This document shows positions 1 through 4,871 of a stretch of DNA of 5,105 nucleotides, one piece after another. The notes beneath the pieces are model-generated. The model ran no database searches. It saw only the letters and a program-made list of their open reading frames with translations, and was not told the origin of the DNA. How positions within the stretch are numbered: position 1 is the stretch's first letter; each line of letters opens with the position of its first letter. Position numbers and translations under genes: made by a program. Source of the DNA: an uncultured Actinomycetes bacterium (GTDB lineage: Bacteria > Actinomycetota > Thermoleophilia > Solirubrobacterales > 70-9); contig CAMPIP010000174.1 of the NCBI GenBank assembly GCA_946886425.1, positions 1 through 5,105 on the forward strand, written 5' to 3'.

Positions 1-1
1 C

Positions 2-2356
2 GACCTCGAGGCCGACGCGATCTGGTCCGACGACGGGATCGTCATCCACCTCCCCGACGCCGACGAGCCGCCGCCCGCCGACTTGGTCCTGATCGACCCC
101 GACGAGCTCGAGGACCTGGTCGTCGGCGAGCTCTCCGGCTCGGCCCTGTTCGGTGCCCGCTTCCGCGAGAACGCCTCGCGCTCGCTCTTGATCCCCCGCG
201 CCTACCCCGGCAAGCGCACGCCCCTGTGGCAGCAGCGGCTGAAGTCCCAGAGCCTCCTCGAAGTCGCCCGCGACTTCCCCCGCTTCCCGGTCATCCTCGA
301 GACCTACCGCGAGTGCCTGCGCGACGTCCTCGACCTGCCCTCGCTGGCCGAGCTGCTGCGCAAGCTGCACTCCCGCTCGTTGAGCCTGGTCGAGGTCGAG
401 ACCCCGACCGCCTCGCCGTTCGCCTCCTCGCTGCTGTTCGACTACGTCGCCACCTACATGTACGAGGGGGACACGCCGAACGCCGAGCGGCGGGCGGCGG
501 CGCTGGCCCTCGATCGCGACCTGCTGCGCGAGCTGCTCGGCCAGGAGGAGCTGCGGGAGCTGATCGACCCCGAGGCGCTGGAAGAGGTCGAGGCGCAGCT
601 GCAGCACCGCACCGAGGCCGGCCGGGCCGGCGACCGCGACGCCCTCCAGCAGCTGCTCCGCAACCTCGGCGACCTCACCGCCGCGGAGTGCGAGGAGCGC
701 GTCGCCGAGGGCTACTCGGCCACCTCGATGCTGGAGAAGCTGGTCGGCGAGCGCCGCGTCGCCAAGGTCCGGATCGCCGGCGAGGAGCGGTTCGTCGCCG
801 CCGAGGACGCCGGCCTCTACCGCGACGCCCTCGGCGTGCCGCCTCCGCCCGGCCTGCCGGAGACCTTCCTCGAGGACCACCCCGACGCGATGCGGGCCCT
901 GGTCCGCCGCTACGCCCGCACCCACGGCCCCTTCCCGACCGCGCAGCTGGCCGAGCGCTACGGCGTCGACCCCTCGCCGGCGCTGCGCGAGCTCGAGGCC
1001 GAAGGGGCGCTGGTTCGCGGCGAGCTGCTGCCGGGCGGGACCGAGCGCGAGTGGTGCGACTCCGACGTCCTGCGCCGGGTCCGCCGCGCCAGCCTCGCCC
1101 GCCTCCGCAAGGAGGTCGAGGCCGCCGACCCGACCGCGCTGGCCCGCTTCCTGCCGAGCTGGCAGAACGTCGACGCCTACCGGCCCGCCGGCGCCGGCCC
1201 CGACCGCCTCCGCGAGGCCCTGGTGCCGCTGCAGGGCGTCGCCCTGACCCCGAAAGTCTGGGAGAACGACGTGCTGCCGCGCCGGCTGGGCACCTACTCG
1301 CCCAGCTGGCTGGACGAGCTCTGCACCAGCGGCGAGGTCGTCTGGCTCGGCGCCGGCGCCCTCGGCCGCAGCGACGGCCGCGTCGCCCTCTACTTCCGCG
1401 AGGACGTCCGCCTCGCCGGCCCGCCGCCCGCCAACTCGAAGCTGGAGGTCCCAACCGGCCAGGTCCACGACGCGATCCGCGAGCGCCTTGCCACCGGACC
1501 CTCCTTCTGGATCGACCTCGTCGCCGAGCTCGACTTCCCCGCCGAGGACCTCCACAACGCGCTCTGGGACCTGGTCTGGTCGGGCGGGGTCACCAACGAC
1601 GCCTTCGCGCCCTTGCGGGCGCCGCGCCTGCGGGCGGTGCCGGCGAACGATCGCCAGGGCCGCCGCTTCGGACGCCGCCGCTCCACCGCGGGGGCCGCCG
1701 TGCAGGGCCGCTGGTCGCTGACCGAGCCGCTCTTCGCCGGCGCCCCCGGCTCCGGCCCGCGCCTGCGCGCCCAGGCCGAGCTGATGCTGGAGCGCTACGG
1801 GATCGTCACCCGCGAGACGGTCCTCGCCGAGGGGATCCCGGGCGGCTTCGCGACCCTCTACTCCGAGCTCGGCAACCTCGAGCTGCTCGGCACCGCCCGC
1901 CGCGGCTACTTCGTCGAGGGTCTCGGCGGCGCCCAGTTCGCCCTCCCCGGCGCCGTCGAGCGGCTGCGCTCGCTGCCGGAAGCCGACGGCTCCTACCTCG
2001 TGCTCGCCGCCACCGACCCCGCCAACCCCTACGGCGCCTCGCTGCCCTGGCCGAAGCTGGAGAGCGGCCGCCGCCCCGGCCGCACCCCCGGTGCCCACCT
2101 GCTGCTGCGCGACGGCGACCCGCTCGTCTTCCTCGAGCGCGGCGGCCGCGGCATCCTCCGCCTCAAGCCGATCGAGGGCGACGAGCTCGAAGAGGCGATG
2201 CAAGCCCTCGCCGACGCCGTCGTCGCCGGCCAGCTGCCGCAACTGGCGGTCGAGAAACTCGACGGCGAGGCCGTGATCGGCTCCGGCCACGAGGAGTCCC
2301 TGGTCGGGGCGGGCTTCAGCCGCGGCCCCCGCAAACTCACCGCCTCGGCGCGCTGA
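2..2356 (+). CDS. lhr: Lhr-type ATP-dependent helicase, C-terminal part (5' truncated by window edge)
   Basis: Lhr is a superfamily 2 DNA-translocating 3'-5' helicase linked to DNA repair; full bacterial proteins are about 1500 residues. The 784 visible residues lack the helicase motor, which must lie left of the window. The frame is open from base 2, so the TTG at 83 is internal. Numbering from base 2, the family landmarks are FRENASRSLL and TPLWQQR (about 54-79), ETYRECLRDV (100-109), a winged-helix start RRYARTHGPF (about 301-310), LARFLPSWQ (about 380-388), RYGIVTRETV followed by GGFATLY (about 597-618), RRGYFVEGLGGAQFA (about 633-647) and DPANPYGASLPWP (about 672-684). The second half matches the long-Lhr C-terminal domain, a winged-helix array related to AlkZ/YcaQ; uracil-DNA glycosylase activity has been reported for E. 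coli Lhr, but I cannot assign the catalytic Asp here. The TGA stop at 2354-2356 lies in a hairpin shared with the convergent toxin gene. GC is about 80% in blocks counted. Family assignment is very secure. Confidence 0.95.
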   Translation, partial: DLEADAIWSDDGIVIHLPDADEPPPADLVLIDPDELEDLVVGELSGSALFGARFRENASRSLLIPRAYPGKRTPLWQQRLKSQSLLEVARDFPRFPVILETYRECLRDVLDLPSLAELLRKLHSRSLSLVEVETPTASPFASSLLFDYVATYMYEGDTPNAERRAAALALDRDLLRELLGQEELRELIDPEALEEVEAQLQHRTEAGRAGDRDALQQLLRNLGDLTAAECEERVAEGYSATSMLEKLVGERRVAKVRIAGEERFVAAEDAGLYRDALGVPPPPGLPETFLEDHPDAMRALVRRYARTHGPFPTAQLAERYGVDPSPALRELEAEGALVRGELLPGGTEREWCDSDVLRRVRRASLARLRKEVEAADPTALARFLPSWQNVDAYRPAGAGPDRLREALVPLQGVALTPKVWENDVLPRRLGTYSPSWLDELCTSGEVVWLGAGALGRSDGRVALYFREDVRLAGPPPANSKLEVPTGQVHDAIRERLATGPSFWIDLVAELDFPAEDLHNALWDLVWSGGVTNDAFAPLRAPRLRAVPANDRQGRRFGRRRSTAGAAVQGRWSLTEPLFAGAPGSGPRLRAQAELMLERYGIVTRETVLAEGIPGGFATLYSELGNLELLGTARRGYFVEGLGGAQFALPGAVERLRSLPEADGSYLVLAATDPANPYGASLPWPKLESGRRPGRTPGAHLLLRDGDPLVFLERGGRGILRLKPIEGDELEEAMQALADAVVAGQLPQLAVEKLDGEAVIGSGHEESLVGAGFSRGPRKLTASAR

Positions 2357-2369
2357 GCCCGCCTCAGCG
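2351..2369. terminator. Hairpin between convergent lhr and mazF-like genes; possible bidirectional terminator
   Basis: CGCTGAG (2351-2357) and CTCAGCG (2363-2369) form a perfect 7-bp inverted repeat around a 5-nt loop, CCCGC. The lhr stop (2354-2356) lies in the left arm and the toxin stop (2364-2366, read on the minus strand) in the right arm. The same hairpin forms in both transcripts. No T-run follows on the plus strand, so it would be a tail-less type, which has been proposed for high-GC actinobacteria. Terminator function is inferred from position and symmetry. Confidence 0.5.
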
Positions 2370-2729
2370 GCTGCGGCCGAGGCCGACGAGAACGCCGGTC
2401 TTCGCGACGACCGTGTCCGTGAGGCCGGCAGGGACTTGGCCAAGCCGTCCTCGCAGACGTTGGGTCGACATCGAGCGAACCATCTCCGGCATCGCGAAGC
2501 TGACTCTTTCGAGTCCTCCCATCGGCGGCTCGATCCGCACGTGCAGACTGCTGCCGTGGTCCGTCGTGGTCAACGGCACGGCGATGACCAGGTTGGCGGA
2601 CGAACGATTCATCGGATCGATCGAGATCACCAGGAAAGGGCGTTTTCCTCCCTGCTCGCGACCCATCACGGGATCGGGATCCGTGAGGTAGATCTCTCCG
2701 CGCTGGAACTCCCGCCGCTCAGTCCGCAT
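2364..2729 (-). CDS. mazF: MazF/PemK-family endoribonuclease toxin
   Basis: This 121-residue protein is predicted to be the toxin of a type II toxin-antitoxin pair; MazF enzymes cut single-stranded RNA at short sequence motifs and arrest translation. RGEIY is at 10-14. The loop GREQGGKRPFLVIS (23-36) aligns with GSEQGGVRPVLVIQ of B. subtilis MazF and places Arg30 on its catalytic Arg25. VPLTTT (51-56) places Thr54 on catalytic Thr48. The later block, FAMPEMVRSMSTQRL, matches the family's dimer-interface and C-terminal strand region. Length is normal (110-120 residues), so it appears intact. The ATG (2727-2729) overlaps the antitoxin's end by 11 nt in another frame. I see no Shine-Dalgarno sequence, so translation probably depends on coupling to the antitoxin. 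It runs head-on into lhr with 7 nt between stops. GC (57-60% in blocks) is well below the neighbours, suggesting acquisition. Cleavage specificity cannot be read from sequence. Confidence 0.92.
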   Translation of the reverse strand: MRTERREFQRGEIYLTDPDPVMGREQGGKRPFLVISIDPMNRSSANLVIAVPLTTTDHGSSLHVRIEPPMGGLERVSFAMPEMVRSMSTQRLRGRLGQVPAGLTDTVVAKTGVLVGLGRSR

Positions 2730-2958
2730 CGGGATGCCGGTCGGGGAAGTCGATCCAGTCCTTCATTTCCTCGCGGATCTCATCGCCGTGCTTGCGATAG
2801 GTCTCCTCCAGCGAGGCCAGGATCTGCTGCTCCTCCAACAGGTCGACGGCCGCATCGAGAATCTCAACCACGCTGACTCCCTCGCGCTCGGCTTGCTCGG
2901 CGAGACGCTTCTGCGTGCTTCGCCGAACGCGGATGGTGGTCGTCTCGGTCACGGCCAT
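2719..2958 (-). CDS. Ribbon-helix-helix antitoxin of the MazF-type module
   Basis: This 79-residue protein lies directly upstream of the MazF-like toxin and is its predicted antitoxin and autorepressor. The N-terminus has ribbon-helix-helix form: a beta strand TTTIRVRRST (6-15), helix one QKRLAEQAEREG (16-27), then a turn and helix two starting at SVVEILDAAVDLL (29-41). Residues 42-79 are highly charged and acidic (EETYRKHGDEIREEMKDW, then a DFPDRHPDAD tail), as expected for a flexible segment that wraps the toxin. Pairing of RHH antitoxins with MazF toxins is well known in actinobacteria, for example among the many mycobacterial MazEF loci. The ATG (2956-2958) has no Shine-Dalgarno sequence; a good promoter ends 6 nt before it, so a leaderless mRNA is likely. 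The TGA (2719-2721) lies inside the toxin's start region. I infer the partnership from gene order, overlap and fold, with no specific antitoxin subfamily recognised. Confidence 0.88.
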   Translation of the reverse strand: MAVTETTTIRVRRSTQKRLAEQAEREGVSVVEILDAAVDLLEEQQILASLEETYRKHGDEIREEMKDWIDFPDRHPDAD

Positions 2959-2964
2959 GGAGCG

Positions 2965-2992
2965 AGTATACGGATCTGTCTACACGGTTCAA
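2965..2992 (-). promoter_or_regulatory. Predicted promoter of the toxin-antitoxin operon (leaderless)
   Basis: Read on the minus strand, TTGAAC (2987-2992; 4 of 6 to the -35 consensus), a 16-bp spacer and TATACT (2965-2970; 5 of 6 to the -10 consensus) are followed after 6 nt by the antitoxin ATG. Transcription would start at or within a base of that A, giving a leaderless message. This is the best sigma-70-like promoter in the window. Confidence 0.65.
2966..2983. promoter_or_regulatory. Candidate antitoxin operator: two GT(A/C)TAC hexamers 12 bp apart
   Basis: GTATAC (2966-2971, itself a palindrome overlapping the -10 box) and GTCTAC (2978-2983, in the spacer) differ at one base and start 12 bp apart, about one helical turn. 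RHH antitoxins commonly bind short repeated or inverted hexamers over their own promoter. Operator function is inferred from position and spacing only, and short repeats like these arise by chance. Confidence 0.3.
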
Positions 2993-2996
2993 CGGT

Positions 2997-3027
2997 GCCC
3001 ACATGGGCCCCCAAGGTCTGGGGAGCC
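2997..3027. repeat. Cluster of overlapping palindromes in the divergent intergenic region
   Basis: GCCCA-CA-TGGGC (2997-3008) is a perfect 5-bp inverted repeat with a 2-nt centre. GGGCCC (3005-3010) is a palindrome overlapping it. GGCCCCCA (3006-3013) pairs with TGGGGAGCC (3019-3027) around loop AGGTC, giving 8 bp with one bulged A. The cluster lies between the toxin-antitoxin -35 box and the crp-like -10 box, so it could be a regulator-binding region. No regulator can be named, and GC richness makes weak palindromes common. Confidence 0.3.
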
Positions 3028-3048
3028 AAGTTCTCTCCCCCCTCGCGC

Positions 3049-3054
3049 GATAAT
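3049..3054 (+). promoter_or_regulatory. Predicted -10 box of the Crp-family regulator gene
   Basis: GATAAT matches 5 of 6 positions of the -10 consensus and stands out in a GC-rich stretch. It ends 8 nt before the GTG at 3063, so the transcript would begin about 1-2 nt before that codon. No convincing -35 hexamer is visible 16-18 bp upstream (CCAAGT or CAAGTT), so an activator or an alternative sigma factor may be needed. Confidence 0.45.
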
Positions 3055-3062
3055 CAAAGTAG

Positions 3063-3758
3063 GTGAGCGACGTGGAGGAGATCCTCAGCCCTGTAGAGCT
3101 GCTGCGCAGCGTGCCGCTCTTCGCCGATCTCGAAGAGGACGAGCTGGAGCGGTTCTCGCGCGTCGCCGTGCCGCGCTCCTTCCCGGCCGGGACCCGGGTC
3201 TTCCACGAGGGGGACCGTTCCGACGCCTGCTACATCGTCCGCGAAGGCAGCTTCCGGGTCACCCGCGAGCACTCCGACGGTCGCGCGATAACGCTCGCCA
3301 CGCTCGGCCCGGGCGAGGTCTTCGGGGAGCTGGCGATGCTCGACGGCGACCTCCGCTCGGCCAGCGCCGAGTCGCTCACCGACGGCGAGCTGCTCGCCCT
3401 GCCGGCGGTCGACGTCAAGGCGCTGCTGGCCCGCCACCCGGAGATCTCGGTGAAGCTGGTCGCGGCCCTGGTCCGGCGCCTGCGCGCCGCCAACGAGCGG
3501 ATCTCCCGCCAGTCCTTCCAGACCGTGCCCAGCCGTGTCGCCGGAGTGCTCTTGCAACTGGCCGCGGAAACGCGTGGCGGCGAGGGTGGAGAGGTGACGA
3601 TCCGGATGAACCAGGCCGACCTCGCCCAGCTGGCCGGCACCTCGCGGGAGAGCGTCAGCCGCTTCCTCGCCGACCTCGAGCGCTCCGGCGTGGTTCGCTC
3701 GGGCCGGGGCCGGGTCACCGTCCTCGATCCCGAGAAGCTCCACAACTACATCTTCTGA
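3063..3758 (+). CDS. Crp/Fnr-family transcriptional regulator with cyclic-nucleotide-binding domain
   Basis: This 231-residue cytoplasmic DNA-binding protein is of normal Crp length. Residues about 15-135 form the cNMP beta-roll, with FPAGTRVFHEGD (40-51) and a phosphate-binding cassette FGELAMLDGDLRSA (87-100) that keeps the Glu89 and Arg98-Ser99 seen in cAMP-binding Crp. The dimer helix follows (about 127-155). At the E. coli Thr127-Ser128 adenine contacts this protein has Ala143-Asn144, so ligand preference may differ. The helix-turn-helix is at about 182-204; its recognition helix SRESVSRFL retains Arg195, Glu196 and Arg200, the equivalents of E. coli Arg180, Glu181 and Arg185, so TGTGA-like half-sites are expected. 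There are no Fnr-type cysteine clusters. The start is uncertain: GTG 3063 fits a leaderless mRNA, while GTG 3072 has AGGTGA (3061-3066) 5 nt upstream. The TGA is one base from the downstream ATG. I see no TGTGA or TCACA half-site in its own upstream region. Confidence 0.92.
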   Translation: MSDVEEILSPVELLRSVPLFADLEEDELERFSRVAVPRSFPAGTRVFHEGDRSDACYIVREGSFRVTREHSDGRAITLATLGPGEVFGELAMLDGDLRSASAESLTDGELLALPAVDVKALLARHPEISVKLVAALVRRLRAANERISRQSFQTVPSRVAGVLLQLAAETRGGEGGEVTIRMNQADLAQLAGTSRESVSRFLADLERSGVVRSGRGRVTVLDPEKLHNYIF

Positions 3759-3759
3759 G

Positions 3760-4398
3760 ATGGCCGACCCCGCCGACCTCCGAGCGCGGATGGTCGAGCG
3801 GCAGCTGCGGCGGCGCGGGATCCGCGACGGGCGGGTGCTGGCGGCGATGGGCGCCGTCCCCCGCGAGGCGTTCGTGCCGGCCGAGCTGCGCCAACGCGCC
3901 TACGCCGACTCGGCGCTGCCGATCGGCGCCGGGCAGACGATCTCCCAACCCTGGATCGTCGCCGCGATGTGCCAGGCGATGGAGTTGCGCGGCGGCGAGC
4001 GGCTGCTCGAGATAGGCACCGGCACCGGCTACTCGGCGGCCGTCTTGGCCCGCCTGGCCGCCGAAGTGATCAGCGTCGAGCGCCAGGAGTCTCTGGCGGC
4101 GACGGCGGCCGAGTCGCTGGCGGCCCTCGGCGTCGCCAACGCCGAGGTCCGGGTCGGCGACGGCAGCCGCGGCGTCCCCGAGCTGGCGCCCTACGCGGCG
4201 ATCGCGGTCCACGCCGCCGCCCCGGCACCACCGCCGGCGCTGCTCGGCCAGCTCGCGGACGGCGGCCGCCTGGTCGTCCCGATCGCCGCCGGCGAGGCGG
4301 AGATGCTGACCGTGCTGCGCCGCCGCGAGGAGGGCTTCGAGTCCGCGGCGATCGGCCCCTGCCGGTTCGTACCGCTGATCGGCGAGGAGGGGTACTAG
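3760..4398 (+). CDS. pcm: Protein-L-isoaspartate O-methyltransferase (PIMT)
   Basis: The enzyme transfers a methyl group from S-adenosylmethionine to isoaspartyl residues in aged proteins, starting their repair. The 212 residues match the family along the whole length: MVERQLRRRGI (11-21), VPREAFVP (33-40), AYADSALPIG (48-57), GQTISQP (58-64, containing the conserved active-site Ser62), SAM motif I LEIGTGTGY (83-91), acidic VER (106-108), GDG (133-135) and the C-terminal FVPLIG. One oddity is PYAAI (144-148), where most relatives have PYDAI or PFDAI; Ala146 replaces the usual Asp. There is no signal peptide, so it should be cytoplasmic. The ATG lies one base after the regulator's TGA and has no Shine-Dalgarno sequence, so co-transcription and termination-reinitiation coupling with the Crp-like gene are likely. 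The family call is secure; full activity is probable but untested given Ala146. Confidence 0.94.
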   Translation: MADPADLRARMVERQLRRRGIRDGRVLAAMGAVPREAFVPAELRQRAYADSALPIGAGQTISQPWIVAAMCQAMELRGGERLLEIGTGTGYSAAVLARLAAEVISVERQESLAATAAESLAALGVANAEVRVGDGSRGVPELAPYAAIAVHAAAPAPPPALLGQLADGGRLVVPIAAGEAEMLTVLRRREEGFESAAIGPCRFVPLIGEEGY

Positions 4399-4430
4399 CG
4401 CCGCCGGTCCCGCGAAGGGGCGATCAGACC

Positions 4431-4458
4431 TTGTCGACGGCACCGGGTCAGATACGCT
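4431..4458 (+). promoter_or_regulatory. Weak candidate promoter of the ASCH-SRPBCC pair
   Basis: TTGTCG (4431-4436; 4 of 6 to consensus) and TACGCT (4453-4458; fits TANNNT) are separated by 16 bp, and the -10 ends 8 nt before the ATG at 4467. The geometry resembles the other two promoters in this window and again predicts a very short leader or none. The remainder of the 68-nt gap shows no Shine-Dalgarno sequence near the ATG. Read-through from pcm is an alternative. Confidence 0.35.
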
Positions 4459-4466
4459 CGCTGCGC

Positions 4467-4871
4467 ATGCGCGGCGGCACCTACGTGCTCAACTTCTACT
4501 CCGCTGTCTTCATCGACCAGCTGAAGCGCGGTCGCAAGACGGCGACGATCCGGCTGGGCGACAAGAGCGGCAAGTACGAGCGCGGCCAGGTCGTCTGGGT
4601 CACGGTCGGTTTCCGCCACAGCCCCCGCGAGAAGATCTTCACGGCGGTGATCGACGACGTCGAGGTGAAGCGGCTCGGCGAGCTCAGCCGCCGCGACATC
4701 GAGCACGACAACCCGGAGTTCCGGCGCCTCGAGGAGACGATTCGCTTCCTCGAGCAGATCTACAGCCGGCCGGTCTCCGAGGACGACGTCGTCACCGTGA
4801 TCCGCTTCTCGCAGGTGGTGGAGCCGCCGCGGCCGCATCTCGGCAACGGGGAGACCCCGCACCGCAACTGA
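4467..4871 (+). CDS. ASCH-domain protein resembling N4-acetylcytidine amidohydrolase YqfB
   Basis: The 134-residue protein carries a PUA-like ASCH fold. YVLNFYSAVFIDQL (6-19) leads into the signature GRKTATIR (22-29), then KYERGQVVWV (36-45), LGELSRRDIEHDN (70-82), and a final strand VVTVIRF (108-114). Aligned from memory with E. coli YqfB (103 residues, GRKTITIR), which hydrolyses N4-acetylcytidine using Lys21, Thr24 and Glu74, the matching residues are Lys24, Thr27 and Asp81; the last is a conservative Glu-to-Asp change. Residues 118-134 form a Pro/Gly/His-rich tail. I chose ATG 4467 because the domain begins four residues later; the frame stays open upstream into pcm, and TTG 4431 is a less likely start. 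Its TGA overlaps the next ATG by one base. The ASCH assignment is firm. The substrate is inferred, since many ASCH proteins are thought to bind RNA without known catalysis. Confidence 0.85.
   Translation: MRGGTYVLNFYSAVFIDQLKRGRKTATIRLGDKSGKYERGQVVWVTVGFRHSPREKIFTAVIDDVEVKRLGELSRRDIEHDNPEFRRLEETIRFLEQIYSRPVSEDDVVTVIRFSQVVEPPRPHLGNGETPHRN

Noticed and set aside
83..85. TTG as a true start for the helicase
   Set aside because: The reading frame is open without stop back to base 2 and the visible protein begins in mid-domain for Lhr, so the TTG is an internal Leu codon.
675..1454. Minus-strand open frame inside lhr
   Set aside because: Arg/Gly-rich translation without domain features; a shadow of the strongly supported lhr frame.
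226..2691. Long plus-strand open frame (about 821 codons) overlapping lhr
   Set aside because: The translation is a low-complexity Arg/Pro/Ala-rich string, typical of an off-frame reading of GC-rich DNA, and it runs on through the antisense of the toxin gene.
2959..3062. Crp autoregulation site upstream of the regulator
   Set aside because: I looked for TGTGA or TCACA half-sites in this gap and found none.
2436..3066. Plus-strand open frames across the toxin-antitoxin module
   Set aside because: They are antisense to two well-recognised proteins, show no family features, and end in unrelated sequence.
3054..3743. Minus-strand open frame opposite the Crp-like gene
   Set aside because: Its length simply mirrors the GC-rich coding frame; no recognisable domain or start signal.
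2915..4015. Plus-strand open frame of about 366 codons overlapping the regulator and pcm
   Set aside because: It overlaps two confidently identified genes in another frame and is Arg/Pro-rich without motifs.
4399..4430. Possible terminator after pcm
   Set aside because: Only a short TCCC/GGGG stem and a GGTC/GACC outer pair can be drawn, with interruptions and no T-run; not distinguishable from chance in this composition.
3969..4466. Upstream extension of the ASCH frame into pcm
   Set aside because: The extension is low-complexity off-frame pcm sequence; the ASCH domain starts right after ATG 4467, and the nearest alternative, TTG 4431, would add 12 residues of no family similarity.
4847..4859. 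CGGGG-AGA-CCCCG hairpin near the end of the ASCH gene
   Set aside because: A perfect 5-bp stem, but inside coding sequence, short, and expected by chance at this GC; the TGATG overlap already explains downstream translation.
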